A stretch of 64,000 bases of DNA. Source: Pelagovum pacificum. GTDB taxonomy: Bacteria > Pseudomonadota > Alphaproteobacteria > Rhodobacterales > Rhodobacteraceae. The stretch spans positions 1-64,000 of the forward strand of contig NZ_CP065915.1 of assembly GCF_016134045.1 (NCBI RefSeq), given 5' to 3'. The notes beneath the pieces are model-generated. The model had not been told where the DNA came from. It did no database searches and was given only the letters and a program-made list of their open reading frames with translations. Below, one piece after another: positions 1 through 11,016 of the stretch (positions are counted from its first letter, which is position 1; the number at the start of each line of letters is the position of its first letter). A program made the position numbers and the translations under genes.

Positions 1-1338
1 ATGACGAAGGAAGAGTGGAGCGAGCTGAAGCAGGAATTGCGTGGCGCGGTCGGGGACAGCAACTATTCCCACTGGATCGAGCCTCTTTCCTTCAGCTCGC
101 TGAATGATGGTGTTTTCACGGTTGCGGTGCCGACGACGTTCATCGGCAATTACGTGACGCAGAACTTCTCCGAACAGATCATCTACCAGCTCAACCGCGT
201 CGGTAAGGACGTGGAGCGCATGACCTTCGTCGTGCGGGCCGCCGATGTCGCCAACACCGGGGCGGCCCCTGTTGCGGCCCAGCCGAAGAAACCGGACTCC
301 GAAAGCGCCAAGCTCGACCAGCGGCTCACCTTCGACACCTTCGTCGTCGGCAAGCCGAACCAGCTCGCCCATGCCGCCGCGCGCCGCGTCGCCGAAGGCG
401 CGCCCATCGTCTACAACCCGCTGTTCCTGTACGGCGGCAACGGCCTCGGCAAAACGCACCTGATGCACGCGATCGCCCACGAGATGCGTCAGAACCAGCC
501 CGACCTGGACGTGCTCTACCTCTCGGCCGACCAGTTCATGTATCGCTTCGTCACCGCCCTGCGGGAGCGGAAGATGATCGATTTCAAACAGATTTTCCGG
601 AACGTCGACGTGCTGATGGTCGACGACATCCAGTTCTTCGCCGGCAAGGACAGCACGCAGGAAGAGTTCTTCCACACGTTCAATGCGCTCGCCGACCAGG
701 GCAAGCAGATCGTCATCTCCGCCGACCGCGCGCCGGGAGAGATGAAAGACATCCAGAACCGGATCATGTCGCGGCTGGCCAGCGGCCTCGTCGTCGACCT
801 CCACCCGACGGATTACGAGCTTCGCCTCGGCATCCTGCAGTCCAAGGTCGAGGCCTACCTGCGCGACTACCCGCAGCTCGAGATCGCGGATGGCGTGCTC
901 GAGTATCTGGCCCACCGGATCAGCAACAACGTTCGCGTGCTCGAAGGGGCGCTGACCCGGCTGTACGCCTTCGCGTCTCTGGTCGGTCGCAAGATCGACC
1001 TCGAGCTCACGCAGGACTGCCTGTCGGATATCCTGCGGGCGTCCGACAAGAAGATCACGATCGACCAGATCCAGCGCACCGTGTCCGAGCATTACAACAT
1101 CCGCCTCGCCGACCTGATCGGCCCGCGCCGGATGCGCTCGCTTGCGCGGCCGCGGCAGGTGGCGATGTGGCTGTCCAAGCAGCTCACCAACCGCTCCCTG
1201 CCCGAGATCGCCCGCCGGTTCGGCGGCCGGGATCACACCACGATCATGCACGGCATCCGCAAGATCGACGAGCTGCGTCAGACCGACAGCGGCATCGCCG
1301 ACGACCTGGAAATGCTGCGGCGGTCGCTGGAGGACTGA
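1..1338 (+). CDS. dnaA: Chromosomal replication initiator DnaA
   Basis: This 445-aa protein is the replication initiator: it binds DnaA boxes at oriC and, in the ATP form, opens the origin. Domain I covers about residues 1-80. An Ala/Pro/Lys-rich linker follows at about 85-105. The AAA+ core has Walker A GGNGLGKTH (145-153) and Walker B LMVDDIQ (205-211). The C-terminal DNA-binding domain carries the family signature RRFGGRDHTTIMHGIRK (about 405-421). Length is normal for the family. The ATG is base 1 of the window, so promoter, ribosome site and any origin lie outside view. That exact start suggests the source chromosome was linearised at dnaA (inference). dnaN and recF follow in the usual order. 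Confidence 0.98.
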   Translation: MTKEEWSELKQELRGAVGDSNYSHWIEPLSFSSLNDGVFTVAVPTTFIGNYVTQNFSEQIIYQLNRVGKDVERMTFVVRAADVANTGAAPVAAQPKKPDSESAKLDQRLTFDTFVVGKPNQLAHAAARRVAEGAPIVYNPLFLYGGNGLGKTHLMHAIAHEMRQNQPDLDVLYLSADQFMYRFVTALRERKMIDFKQIFRNVDVLMVDDIQFFAGKDSTQEEFFHTFNALADQGKQIVISADRAPGEMKDIQNRIMSRLASGLVVDLHPTDYELRLGILQSKVEAYLRDYPQLEIADGVLEYLAHRISNNVRVLEGALTRLYAFASLVGRKIDLELTQDCLSDILRASDKKITIDQIQRTVSEHYNIRLADLIGPRRMRSLARPRQVAMWLSKQLTNRSLPEIARRFGGRDHTTIMHGIRKIDELRQTDSGIADDLEMLRRSLED

Positions 1339-1458
1339 GCGTCGCTTGACGGCGTTGCAACACTTGCCGACTGTCACACAAAACCGCTTGAGCCGGTGGG
1401 GGATTAAGGTAGCTTTGCCCTCCCGGGACGGACGGTCCGGCAACGACGGAGCGAGGGC

Positions 1459-2577
1459 ATGAAATTCTCCATTGAACGCGGCGCTCTGCTGAAGGCCGTC
1501 GCCCAGGCGCAATCGGTTGTCGAGCGCCGCAACACGATCCCGATCCTTGCCAACGTGCTGATCGAAGCCGAGGGCGAGGCGGTCCAGTTCCGCGCGACCG
1601 ATCTCGACATCGAGGTCGTCGATCGCGCTCCGGCGCAGGTTGAGCGGGCCGGCGCGACGACGGTATCGGCGGTGACGCTGAACGAGATCGTCCGCAAGCT
1701 GCCCGACGGTGCGCTGGTCACCCTGTCCGAGGACGGGGCGAGCGGTCGCCTGCAGATCATGGCAGGCCGGTCCAACTTCTCGCTGGCGACGCTGCCGCGC
1801 GAGGATTTCCCGGTCATGGCCTCGTCGGAATACACGACGAACTTCGCCTGTCCGGCCCCCGTTCTGCGGCGGCTGTTCGACAAGTCGAAATTCGCGATCT
1901 CGACGGAAGAGACGCGCTATTACCTGAACGGTGTCTACATGCACATCGCCGAGGGTGATGGCGGCCGTGTGCTGCGCTGCGTCGCGACCGACGGCCACCG
2001 GCTGGCACGGATCGACGCAGAGCTTCCGGCGAGTGCCGAGGACATGCCCGGCGTGATCGTGCCCCGCAAGACGGTGGGCGAGCTGCGCAAGCTGCTGGAT
2101 GACGACGAGATGGAAATCGCCGTGTCCGTCAGCGAGACGAAGATCCGCTTCGCGACGCCCGACATCACGCTGACCTCCAAGGTCATCGACGGTACGTTCC
2201 CGGACTACAGCCGCGTCATTCCGAGCGGCAACACCCGCAAGCTCGAAGTCGATGCCAGCGAGTTCGCCAAGGCCGTCGACCGTGTCGCCACCGTCTCGTC
2301 CGAGCGGAGCCGCGCCGTGAAGCTGAGCCTCGACGAGGACCGACTCGTGCTCTCGGTGAATGCGCCCGACAGCGGCAATGCCGAGGAAGAGCTCGCCGTC
2401 GCCTATGCCGACGAGAAGCTCGATATCGGGTTCAACGCCAAGTACCTGCTCGAAATTGCCAGCCAGGTGGACCGCGAGAACGCCGTGTTCCTGTTCAACT
2501 CGTCCGGCGACCCGACGCTGATGCGCGAGGGCAGCGATACCTCCGCCGTCTACGTCGTCATGCCGATGCGGGTCTGA
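1459..2577 (+). CDS. dnaN: DNA polymerase III beta subunit (sliding clamp)
   Basis: The 372-aa product is the ring-shaped processivity clamp that holds polymerase III and many repair proteins on DNA. The start reads MKFSIERGALLKAV and the sequence runs through the three similar clamp domains (about 1-125, 126-250, 251-372). It ends in YVVMPMRV, the typical C-terminal strand of the family. The ATG follows GGAGCGAGGGC, a good ribosome site. It lies 120 bp after dnaA, so it could be transcribed with dnaA or from its own promoter in that gap. A small hairpin and a terminator-like hairpin follow directly and separate it from recF. Confidence 0.98.
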   Translation: MKFSIERGALLKAVAQAQSVVERRNTIPILANVLIEAEGEAVQFRATDLDIEVVDRAPAQVERAGATTVSAVTLNEIVRKLPDGALVTLSEDGASGRLQIMAGRSNFSLATLPREDFPVMASSEYTTNFACPAPVLRRLFDKSKFAISTEETRYYLNGVYMHIAEGDGGRVLRCVATDGHRLARIDAELPASAEDMPGVIVPRKTVGELRKLLDDDEMEIAVSVSETKIRFATPDITLTSKVIDGTFPDYSRVIPSGNTRKLEVDASEFAKAVDRVATVSSERSRAVKLSLDEDRLVLSVNAPDSGNAEEELAVAYADEKLDIGFNAKYLLEIASQVDRENAVFLFNSSGDPTLMREGSDTSAVYVVMPMRV

Positions 2578-2582
2578 CCAGG

Positions 2583-2598
2583 TGTCCGCTTGCGGACA
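2583..2598 (+). repeat. Short perfect hairpin after dnaN
   Basis: TGTCCGC and GCGGACA form a perfect 7-bp stem with a 2-nt spacer, starting six bases after the dnaN stop. There is no T-run, so it is not a classical terminator by itself. It is the first of two hairpins in the dnaN-recF gap and may protect the dnaN mRNA 3' end (inference). Confidence 0.5.
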
Positions 2599-2624
2599 GC
2601 CGTCTGACCTTATGACAGCCAGCG

Positions 2625-2648
2625 AAATCCCGATCCGTCGGGATTTTT
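2625..2648 (+). terminator. Terminator-like hairpin between dnaN and recF
   Basis: AAATCCCGA, a TCCG loop, then TCGGGATTT with a run of five Ts form a textbook intrinsic terminator. It ends only 12 bp before the recF ATG. Transcription of recF from the dnaN side should therefore be reduced or conditional, and the hairpin would occupy the region where a recF ribosome site should lie. Confidence 0.75.
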
Positions 2649-2660
2649 GCTGAGCGCCGC

Positions 2661-3764
2661 ATGGGCACGCTCGCCGTCACCCGGCTGACCCTCAGCCATT
2701 TCCGCAGCCACAAGCGGGCCGTGGTCGAAACGGACGCGCGTCCGGTTGCGGTCTACGGTCCGAACGGCGCGGGCAAGACCAACCTCTTGGAGGCGGTTTC
2801 GATCCTCTCTCCCGGGCGCGGGTTGCGCCGTGCGAGCGCGGAGGAGATGACCCGCCGTCCGGAGGCCCTCGGCTGGAAGGTGACGGCGGAACTCGACGCA
2901 CCGGGTCGCCCGCACGAGGTGGAGACATGGTCCGAAGGCGGAGCCGCGCGGCAGGTCAGGATCGACGGCAAGGCCGCGCCGCAGGTGGCGCTGGGCCGGA
3001 TCGCGCAGGTGCTCTGGCTGATCCCGTCGATGGACCGGCTCTGGATCGAGGGGGCGGAGGGACGGCGGCGCTTCCTCGACCGTGCCGTGTTGAGTTTCGA
3101 ACCCGACCATGCCGCCGAGACGCTGACCTACGAGAAGGCGATGCGGGAGCGGAACCGCCTTCTGAAGGACGAGGTGCGCGACATGCACTGGTACGGCGCG
3201 CTCGAGGCCCAGATGGCCACCGCAGGGGCGAAGATCCACGCGGCCCGGCTGGCGACACTGGAAGAGCTCCGCGCGGCGCAGGACGGGGCTGACACGGCGT
3301 TCCCTGCTGCCGCGCTGTCGCTGATCCAGCCCGACGGCGGCCTGCCAGGCGACGAGGAAGACCTCAGGCGTGCGCTTGCGGACAACCGTCCGAGAGACAT
3401 GGCCGCCGGGCGCACGCTCCTTGGCCCGCACCGGACCGACCTCGCGGCGGTCTACGAAGCGAAGGGCGTCGACGCGAAGGATTGCTCCACCGGCGAGCAG
3501 AAGGCGCTGCTGATCTCGCTGATCCTCGCCAACGGTCGGGCCTTGGCCGCGCGGACGGGCGCGCCGCCGCTGTTGCTGCTGGACGAGGTGTCGGCCCATC
3601 TGGACGCGACACGGCGGGCGACGCTTTATGACGAGATCGTTGCGCTCGGCGCGCAGGCGTGGATGACAGGAACCGGCCCGGAGCTGTTCGAAGAGCTTGG
3701 CGACCGGGCGCAGAGGATCGAAGTCCGTGAAACGGACGGTATCAGCGAGGTAGGCACGCCATGA
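2661..3764 (+). CDS. recF: DNA replication and repair protein RecF
   Basis: RecF is an SMC-like ATPase that loads RecA at gapped DNA with RecO and RecR. The 367-aa product has Walker A GPNGAGKT (33-40), an ABC-type signature around CSTGEQKALLISL, and Walker B LLLLDEVSAHLD near the C terminus. This is the normal family order and length. The chosen ATG gives MGTLAVTRLTLSHFRSH, matching the usual RecF N terminus. No good Shine-Dalgarno sequence precedes it, because a terminator-like hairpin ends just upstream. The stop codon overlaps the next ATG (ATGA), so the downstream kinase-like gene is probably translationally coupled. Confidence 0.96.
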   Translation: MGTLAVTRLTLSHFRSHKRAVVETDARPVAVYGPNGAGKTNLLEAVSILSPGRGLRRASAEEMTRRPEALGWKVTAELDAPGRPHEVETWSEGGAARQVRIDGKAAPQVALGRIAQVLWLIPSMDRLWIEGAEGRRRFLDRAVLSFEPDHAAETLTYEKAMRERNRLLKDEVRDMHWYGALEAQMATAGAKIHAARLATLEELRAAQDGADTAFPAAALSLIQPDGGLPGDEEDLRRALADNRPRDMAAGRTLLGPHRTDLAAVYEAKGVDAKDCSTGEQKALLISLILANGRALAARTGAPPLLLLDEVSAHLDATRRATLYDEIVALGAQAWMTGTGPELFEELGDRAQRIEVRETDGISEVGTP

Positions 3765-4600
3765 GGGCGGTGTTGGAGCATTTTGGCCTGTCCGGCCCGC
3801 CGCTCGGAGAAGGCGGGGAGGCGCAGGTCTGGGCACTGGACGAGGCGCGCGTGCTGCGGGTCTGGCGCGGCGGCGGCTTTGACGACCAGACCGAGCGGCG
3901 CAAGGTGCTGCACGATGACCTGCAGCCGGGCGCTCGTGCGGCGGGCATTGCGATTCCGGACGTGCTGGAGACCGGCGAGACGGATGGCCAGTACTGGACA
4001 GTCGAAAGCCGCCTGCCGGGCCGCCCGCTGAGCGTGGTTCTTGAGGGCGATTGCGACCGGGAGGCGCTGGTCTCCGGCTACATGGAGACCGCCATTCGGT
4101 TGGGAGACCTGCTGGGCGGCACGACCCACCGCGAGATCTGCCACGAGGCGCCGCTGTCCTCCGATAACGGGCCGACATTCCTGCGGCTGCTGGCGGAGCG
4201 GTCGCTGACGGCGTCGCCACTGGACATCCCCGCGCCCGATCCGGGGCTCGGCGACGGGCCCGTCGGGCTGGTTCATATGGATTACTACCCGTCGAACCTT
4301 ATGGCGACGGAGACGGAGATCACCGGCGTCCTCGATTTCGGCTATGGCTGCTTTCTGTCGGACCGGCGGCTGACGCCGCTTGTGGCGGCGGTTGCGCTCA
4401 GCCGCTACGTGACACCGGGCGCAAGGGAGGCCGACCGTGCGTTCGCCGTGCGGTGGCTTGAGGCGCGTGAACTCGGACACCTGACCGTCAAGGTGCAGCC
4501 GTGGATCGCCGCCTATTGGGCCTTCGCGATGAACGACGAGCCGGTGGTCGAGCGGTGGATCCCGGCGATGCTGGAAGGGAGAGGTCTGGATGAAGATTGA
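3761..4600 (+). CDS. Aminoglycoside-phosphotransferase-family kinase-like protein
   Basis: This 279-aa protein belongs to the APH / choline-kinase fold group, which transfers phosphate from ATP to small molecules. A Gly-rich loop is visible near LGEGGEAQVW. The catalytic loop is HMDYYPSNLM, with the HxD aspartate and the metal-binding Asn. The metal-binding Asp follows in GVLDFGYG. The substrate cannot be read from sequence; calling it a resistance enzyme would be unsafe, since many such proteins in environmental bacteria act on metabolites. It overlaps recF by 4 bp and the next acetyltransferase gene by 11 bp, which points to one transcript with coupled translation. Confidence 0.8.
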   Translation: MRAVLEHFGLSGPPLGEGGEAQVWALDEARVLRVWRGGGFDDQTERRKVLHDDLQPGARAAGIAIPDVLETGETDGQYWTVESRLPGRPLSVVLEGDCDREALVSGYMETAIRLGDLLGGTTHREICHEAPLSSDNGPTFLRLLAERSLTASPLDIPAPDPGLGDGPVGLVHMDYYPSNLMATETEITGVLDFGYGCFLSDRRLTPLVAAVALSRYVTPGAREADRAFAVRWLEARELGHLTVKVQPWIAAYWAFAMNDEPVVERWIPAMLEGRGLDED

Positions 4601-5117
4601 ACGGATCGAAGAGATGCGGCTGGATCGCGCCAAGGAAGCCGAAGCGGAGTCGCTGATCCAGCTTTGCTTCCCCCGCGCCGGGTTCGGCGGGCGCAGCTTT
4701 CATGGTCAGCGGCACCATGTCCGCATCCTCGCCTGGGACGATGGCCTGGTCGGGCACATGGCGATGACTTACCGCGCGATCCGCGTCGGCGACCGCCTGG
4801 TGGACATGGTCGGGTTGGCCGAGGTCTGCACTCATCCCGACCGCCGGGGCGAGGGGATCGCGGGTAAGATGCTGGAGGCCGCCATAGCCGAGGCGAAGGC
4901 CAGCCCCGCCTCCGTCTTCCTGCTGTTCGGGAACGCCGGGCTTTATGCCGCGAACGGTTTCGTGGCGAAGCAGAACCCGCTGCGATGGCTCGATCGCACG
5001 GGCGCGCGCACGAACGAGGTGAAGGAAGGCCCGTCCGACGGGCTCATGGTCATGGCGCTGGACGACACGCCGTGGGACGACGACGCGCTGGTCGACGTGG
5101 CCGGCAGCATGTTCTGA
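4590..5117 (+). CDS. GNAT-family N-acetyltransferase
   Basis: The 175-aa product has the GNAT fold that moves an acetyl group from acetyl-CoA to an amine. The acetyl-CoA binding segment is visible as LAEVCTHPDRRGEGIAGKML, with the R-x-x-G-x-G/A core. A second clue is LFGNAGLYAANGFV, a common motif 4 in this family. The acceptor is unknown. Its start lies inside the last codons of the upstream kinase-like gene, and the LysE-type exporter begins 10 bp after its stop. The three small genes thus form a compact run between recF and gyrB. Confidence 0.85.
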   Translation: MKIERIEEMRLDRAKEAEAESLIQLCFPRAGFGGRSFHGQRHHVRILAWDDGLVGHMAMTYRAIRVGDRLVDMVGLAEVCTHPDRRGEGIAGKMLEAAIAEAKASPASVFLLFGNAGLYAANGFVAKQNPLRWLDRTGARTNEVKEGPSDGLMVMALDDTPWDDDALVDVAGSMF

Positions 5118-5127
5118 AGAGCGTGAG

Positions 5128-5748
5128 ATGACCGTCACCGCCTCGCAACTCGCCCTCTATGCCGGGGCGCTGTTCATACTGTTCCTGACGCCGGGGCCGG
5201 TGTGGGTCGCCCTCGCCGCGCGGGCGATGTCGGGCGGCTTCCGCGCCGCGTGGCCACTGGCGCTTGGTGTGGTCGTGGGCGACGTGCTCTGGCCGTTCCT
5301 CGCCATCCTCGGGGTGACGTGGATCGTCGGCGTGTTCGCGGGTTTCATGACCGTGCTGCGCTGGGTGGCCTGTGTGACGTTCCTCGTCATGGGCGTGCTC
5401 GTCTGGCGCAATGCGGACAAGAGTATCGCAACGGACAGCCGTCTGACGCGGCCCGGGATGTGGGCCGGGTTCATGGCCGGTGTCGCGGTGATCCTCGGAA
5501 ACCCGAAGGCCATCCTGTTCTACATGGGCGTGTTGCCGGGGTTCTTCGATCTGACGGCCCTGACCATCGCCGACATGGCGGCGATCGCGGCCTTGTCGGC
5601 CATCGTGCCGCTGCTCGGCAACCTCGCGCTCGCCAGCATGATCGACCGGGCGCGGCGGCTTCTGACCTCGCCCACGGCGCTGCGCCGGACCAACCGGACG
5701 GCGGGTGGAATGCTGATCGCCGTCGGCCTCGTCATCCCGTTCACCTGA
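5128..5748 (+). CDS. LysE/RhtB-family amino-acid exporter
   Basis: This 206-aa inner-membrane protein has about six hydrophobic segments and the LysE-family N-terminal hallmark LFLTPGPVWVALAARAMSGG. The segment GVAVILGNPKAILFY is the second conserved family motif. The family exports amino acids or derivatives by proton antiport; the cargo here is not known. It lies 10 bp after an acetyltransferase gene, so acetylated or excess amino-acid products are possible cargo (inference). A GAGCGTGAG stretch before ATG may act as ribosome site. Confidence 0.9.
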   Translation: MTVTASQLALYAGALFILFLTPGPVWVALAARAMSGGFRAAWPLALGVVVGDVLWPFLAILGVTWIVGVFAGFMTVLRWVACVTFLVMGVLVWRNADKSIATDSRLTRPGMWAGFMAGVAVILGNPKAILFYMGVLPGFFDLTALTIADMAAIAALSAIVPLLGNLALASMIDRARRLLTSPTALRRTNRTAGGMLIAVGLVIPFT

Positions 5749-5828
5749 GCCGCGGAGAGGGCTCTCGGAGGGCCTTCCGCGGTGTCGGCCGGGCGTGGCG
5801 CGGATCTACCAAATATTGTGTAGTTCGC

Positions 5829-5857
5829 GTGACAATGCCGCCCGGAAATCGTATATG
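5829..5857 (+). promoter_or_regulatory. Candidate sigma-70-type promoter of gyrB
   Basis: GTGACA (-35) and TATATG (-10) are separated by exactly 17 bp, 28 bp before the gyrB ATG. The box match and spacing are good for the housekeeping sigma factor. An AAGGA ribosome site follows at about 5873. The start site is not mapped. Confidence 0.6.
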
Positions 5858-5858
5858 A

Positions 5859-8303
<2,445 letters not shown>

Positions 8304-8362
8304 TGCCGGGACGCACGGCGCACATCGGATGATGGGGGCGAGTGCGTATCGGATGACGGGGT

Positions 8363-8390
8363 GGGGTGCGCATCAAGCGCGCACCCTACG
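8363..8390. repeat. REP-like hairpin repeat, copy 1
   Basis: GGTGCGC and GCGCACC arms enclose a short spacer, followed by CTACG. The reverse complement matches copy 2 (8414-8442) except for a few central bases, and copy 3 lies at 27350-27376. Copies 1 and 2 form an inverted pair about 23 bp apart, as in REP doublets. Confidence 0.8.
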
Positions 8391-8413
8391 ATTTGTTGCG
8401 ACGACCCGGGACA

Positions 8414-8442
8414 CGTAGGGTGCGCGTTCAATGCGCACCCCC
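8414..8442. repeat. REP-like hairpin repeat, copy 2
   Basis: It starts CGTAGGGTGCGCG and ends ATGCGCACC, and is the inverted partner of copy 1. The pair fills the gap between gyrB and the EamA exporter. Each unit can form its own hairpin, and the two units can also pair with each other. Confidence 0.8.
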
Positions 8443-8496
8443 GAATGCCGACCAAAGCGCCTCGGGACGATGCCGATCTGACGGGTAGAGGCACAG

Positions 8497-9402
8497 ATGC
8501 AGGACACCTCGGGCGCGGGCGCCCGCGCCACGATTTCCCTGACACTCGCCGCGCTGTTCTGGTCGGGCAATTTCATCGCGGGGCGGGCGCTTGGCGGAAG
8601 CGTGCCGCCGCTCGAGTTGAACGTGATCCGCTGGCTCATCTGCCTCGCGCTGCTGCTGCCGTTCACGCTGCCCGCATTGGTGCGCCATCGCGCCGTGATC
8701 CGGCGGGACCTGCGGCTCATCCTGCTGCTCGGCCTTACCGGCATCGCCGGGTTCCATACCCTCGTTTACCAGGCTCTGCGCCTCACCCCGGCGGTCAACG
8801 CGCTGCTGATCCTGTCGCTCGCGCCGGTGGTCACTGTCGTGGGCGGAGCGATCTGGAACGGTTTCCGGCCAAGCGCGATGCAGATCGCGGGGCTGGTGGT
8901 GTCGGCGATCGGGGCCCTCGTGATCCTGCTGTTCGGCAGCGGCGGGCAGGACCAGCTGGGCCGGTTAGATACCGGGACACTCTGGATGCTGGCCGCGATC
9001 GTCGTCTGGGCCGCCTACTCGCTGCTGCTCCGCCGGCGACCACCGGACTTGCCGCAGGACGTGACACTGGCGGCGAGCATCATCGCGGGGCTCGCCATGA
9101 TGGTGCCATTCTGGCTGTTGTTCGGAGTGCAGCGGTTCGAGCCGACCTTCGGCGTGGTCGCGGCGATCCTCTACATCGGGATCTTCGCGTCGCTGCTCGG
9201 GTTCCTGTTCTGGTCGTGGGGTCTGGCGCGGATCGGGCCGGAGCGGGCGGGCCAGTTCATCCACCTGATGCCGGTCTTCGGTGCCGTTCTTGCGGTGGTC
9301 CTGCTGGGCGAGCGGCTGCTGCCTGCACATGGACTCGGCGCCGCTCTGGCGGTCTGCGGCATTGTCCTGGTGAACCGGAGACCAACGCCGAAGTCTGGGT
9401 AA
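8497..9402 (+). CDS. EamA/DMT-superfamily transporter
   Basis: The 301-aa product has about ten hydrophobic segments arranged as two EamA repeats. The first begins near TISLTLAALFWSGNFIAGRA and the second near TGTLWMLAAIVVWAAYSLLL. The family (RhaT/YdcZ/RarD relatives) exports amino acids, nucleosides or other metabolites; the substrate is not readable here. The ATG follows GGTAGAGGCACAG, a modest ribosome site. A bidirectional terminator separates it from the convergent phosphatase gene. A second, distinct EamA gene lies at 32909-33775. Confidence 0.9.
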   Translation: MQDTSGAGARATISLTLAALFWSGNFIAGRALGGSVPPLELNVIRWLICLALLLPFTLPALVRHRAVIRRDLRLILLLGLTGIAGFHTLVYQALRLTPAVNALLILSLAPVVTVVGGAIWNGFRPSAMQIAGLVVSAIGALVILLFGSGGQDQLGRLDTGTLWMLAAIVVWAAYSLLLRRRPPDLPQDVTLAASIIAGLAMMVPFWLLFGVQRFEPTFGVVAAILYIGIFASLLGFLFWSWGLARIGPERAGQFIHLMPVFGAVLAVVLLGERLLPAHGLGAALAVCGIVLVNRRPTPKSG

Positions 9403-9415
9403 GTCCCTGAAAAGA

Positions 9416-9447
9416 AAAGCGGCGCCGGGGTAACCCGACGCCGCTTT
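9416..9447. terminator. Bidirectional terminator between EamA gene and phosphatase gene
   Basis: AAAGCGGCG and CGCCGCTTT form a perfect 9-bp outer stem with an inner GGG/CCC pairing. A-rich and T-rich flanks sit on either side. It stands between two convergent genes and could stop transcription from both. Confidence 0.75.
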
Positions 9448-9463
9448 CCGGATGGTCTGACGA

Positions 9464-10960
9464 TTACTCGCCGGCGCCGAAGACGGCGTGATGCATCACG
9501 TGGAACAGGACGTTCTGCTCGAGCGTGCCGGAGACGAGGTGCGCGAACGGACCCTTGGCGTAAGCGGCCACGTCGACGCCCGAGTGGGTCTCGGACGACA
9601 TCGGGACCAGCGCCTGCTGGAGGTAGTCGGGGTCGGTCACGGTCTCCTGGTCGACGTCCGGACGCTCACCGGAGAAGGTGCCGTCTTCCTGTTCGATCAG
9701 GACGGAGCCGGCGCCGTTCAGGTAGCCCACGATCGAGTAGGGCTTGCCGTCGGCGGCGAGGACCAGCTCGTCGGTGTGCTCGATGCCTTCCTGCGCGATG
9801 TCGTAGCAGAGGCCGGTGATGTCCGAGCCACGGCCGCAGTAGCCGTTGAACGCGATGGCGTGCTCGTGGTCAGCCGTGACGATGAGCAGCGTGTCCTCGT
9901 CATCGGTCATCTCGTCGGCGATGGCCACGGCCTCGGCAAAGGCGACGCCGTCGGTCAGGGTCCGGTAGAGGTTCCCGGCGTGGTTGGCGTGGTCGACGCG
10001 GCCAGCCTCGATCTCGAGGTAGAAGCCGTCTTCGTTGGTGGAGAGATACTCGATCGCGGCGGCGGTCATCTCGGCCAGCGAGGGCTCACCGGTGCGGTCG
10101 TACTCGTACATCATGTGGCTGTCTTCGAAGAGGCCGAGCACCGGGGCGGAGCCGTCGAGGGACAGGGCGTCGAACTCTTCCTGGTTGGACGCGAACTGCG
10201 CGCCGAGGTCCATCGCACGAGCCACGAGGTCGCTGTCATCGGCGCGGCTGCCGGTGATCTCGCCGTGGGCCGTTCCTTCGGGCGCGAAGTAACGGCCACC
10301 GCCGCCGAGCGCGAAGTCGATGACGCCGGCTTCCATCTGGTCGATCAGCTGAGTGGCGATGTCGCGGGAGCTCTCGCACTCTTCCGGCACGGCGTCTTCC
10401 CAGTTGCGGTTCGCGGTGCGGGCATAGACTGCTGCCGGGGTCGCGTGGGTGATGCGGGCAGTGGAGACGATCCCGACGGATTTGCCGGCTTCGGTCATCA
10501 TCTCGGAGAACAGGTCGAGCCCGTTGTCGGCCTCGGTCGTGCAATCGTCGTGGATCGCGTTCTCGCCGAGGTTGATCAGGTTGAAGCGCTGCTTCACGCC
10601 CGTGTTCAGCGCACCGGCGGTCGGCGCGGAGTCCGGCGTCTGGGCGTTGATATTGTAGGTCTTCACCAGCGCGTTGTAGAAGTCGTTGCCTTCGTAGGGC
10701 AGGACGTAGTCCTCGCCGAGGCCGCCTTCCTGCTGACCCATGAAGAGCCGCGTGGCATAGTTGGTGGAGACGCCGTTGCCGTCGGCGACGAGGACGATCA
10801 CGTTGCGTGCGGTGTTGGTGTTCGGCTGACGGTCCAGGATTTCCTGGATCGTTGTCTGGCCGGCGACGAACCAGTCGCTGCCGGACTGGGCGAGGTCCTG
10901 GGCGTTGGCCGACGTGGCCGCGGTGAGGGCCAGCGCGGAAACTGCAAACCTGATGTTCAT
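9464..10960 (-). CDS. Secreted alkaline phosphatase (PhoA superfamily)
   Basis: The 498-aa product hydrolyses phosphomonoesters outside the cytoplasm. It starts with a signal peptide, MNIRFAVSALALTAATSANA, which I chose over a longer in-frame start because AGGGGAAATCAA precedes this ATG. Metal and catalytic motifs are visible: VLVADGNGVS for the first metal ligands, PDSAPTAGALNTGVK around the likely nucleophile Ser, EAGRVDHANHAGN, and VTADHEHAIAF. These place it in the alkaline-phosphatase fold rather than PhoX or PhoD. A Pho-box-like direct-repeat array lies upstream, so phosphate-starvation control by PhoB is likely (inference). Confidence 0.9.
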   Translation of the reverse strand: MNIRFAVSALALTAATSANAQDLAQSGSDWFVAGQTTIQEILDRQPNTNTARNVIVLVADGNGVSTNYATRLFMGQQEGGLGEDYVLPYEGNDFYNALVKTYNINAQTPDSAPTAGALNTGVKQRFNLINLGENAIHDDCTTEADNGLDLFSEMMTEAGKSVGIVSTARITHATPAAVYARTANRNWEDAVPEECESSRDIATQLIDQMEAGVIDFALGGGGRYFAPEGTAHGEITGSRADDSDLVARAMDLGAQFASNQEEFDALSLDGSAPVLGLFEDSHMMYEYDRTGEPSLAEMTAAAIEYLSTNEDGFYLEIEAGRVDHANHAGNLYRTLTDGVAFAEAVAIADEMTDDEDTLLIVTADHEHAIAFNGYCGRGSDITGLCYDIAQEGIEHTDELVLAADGKPYSIVGYLNGAGSVLIEQEDGTFSGERPDVDQETVTDPDYLQQALVPMSSETHSGVDVAAYAKGPFAHLVSGTLEQNVLFHVMHHAVFGAGE

Positions 10961-11016
10961 TTGATTTCCCCTGCAGAATGTTGCCCGGGCGGAATAGGCC
11001 CGTGACCTCTCAGGTT

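Noticed and set aside
1..1458. Replication origin within the window
   Set aside because: No cluster of DnaA boxes (TTATCCACA type) was seen in the dnaA-dnaN gap; any origin near dnaA would lie upstream of base 1.
9488..11005. 505-codon plus-strand frame over the alkaline phosphatase
   Set aside because: Antisense shadow: Val/Gly/Asp-rich noise with no domains, while the minus strand encodes a clear phosphatase.
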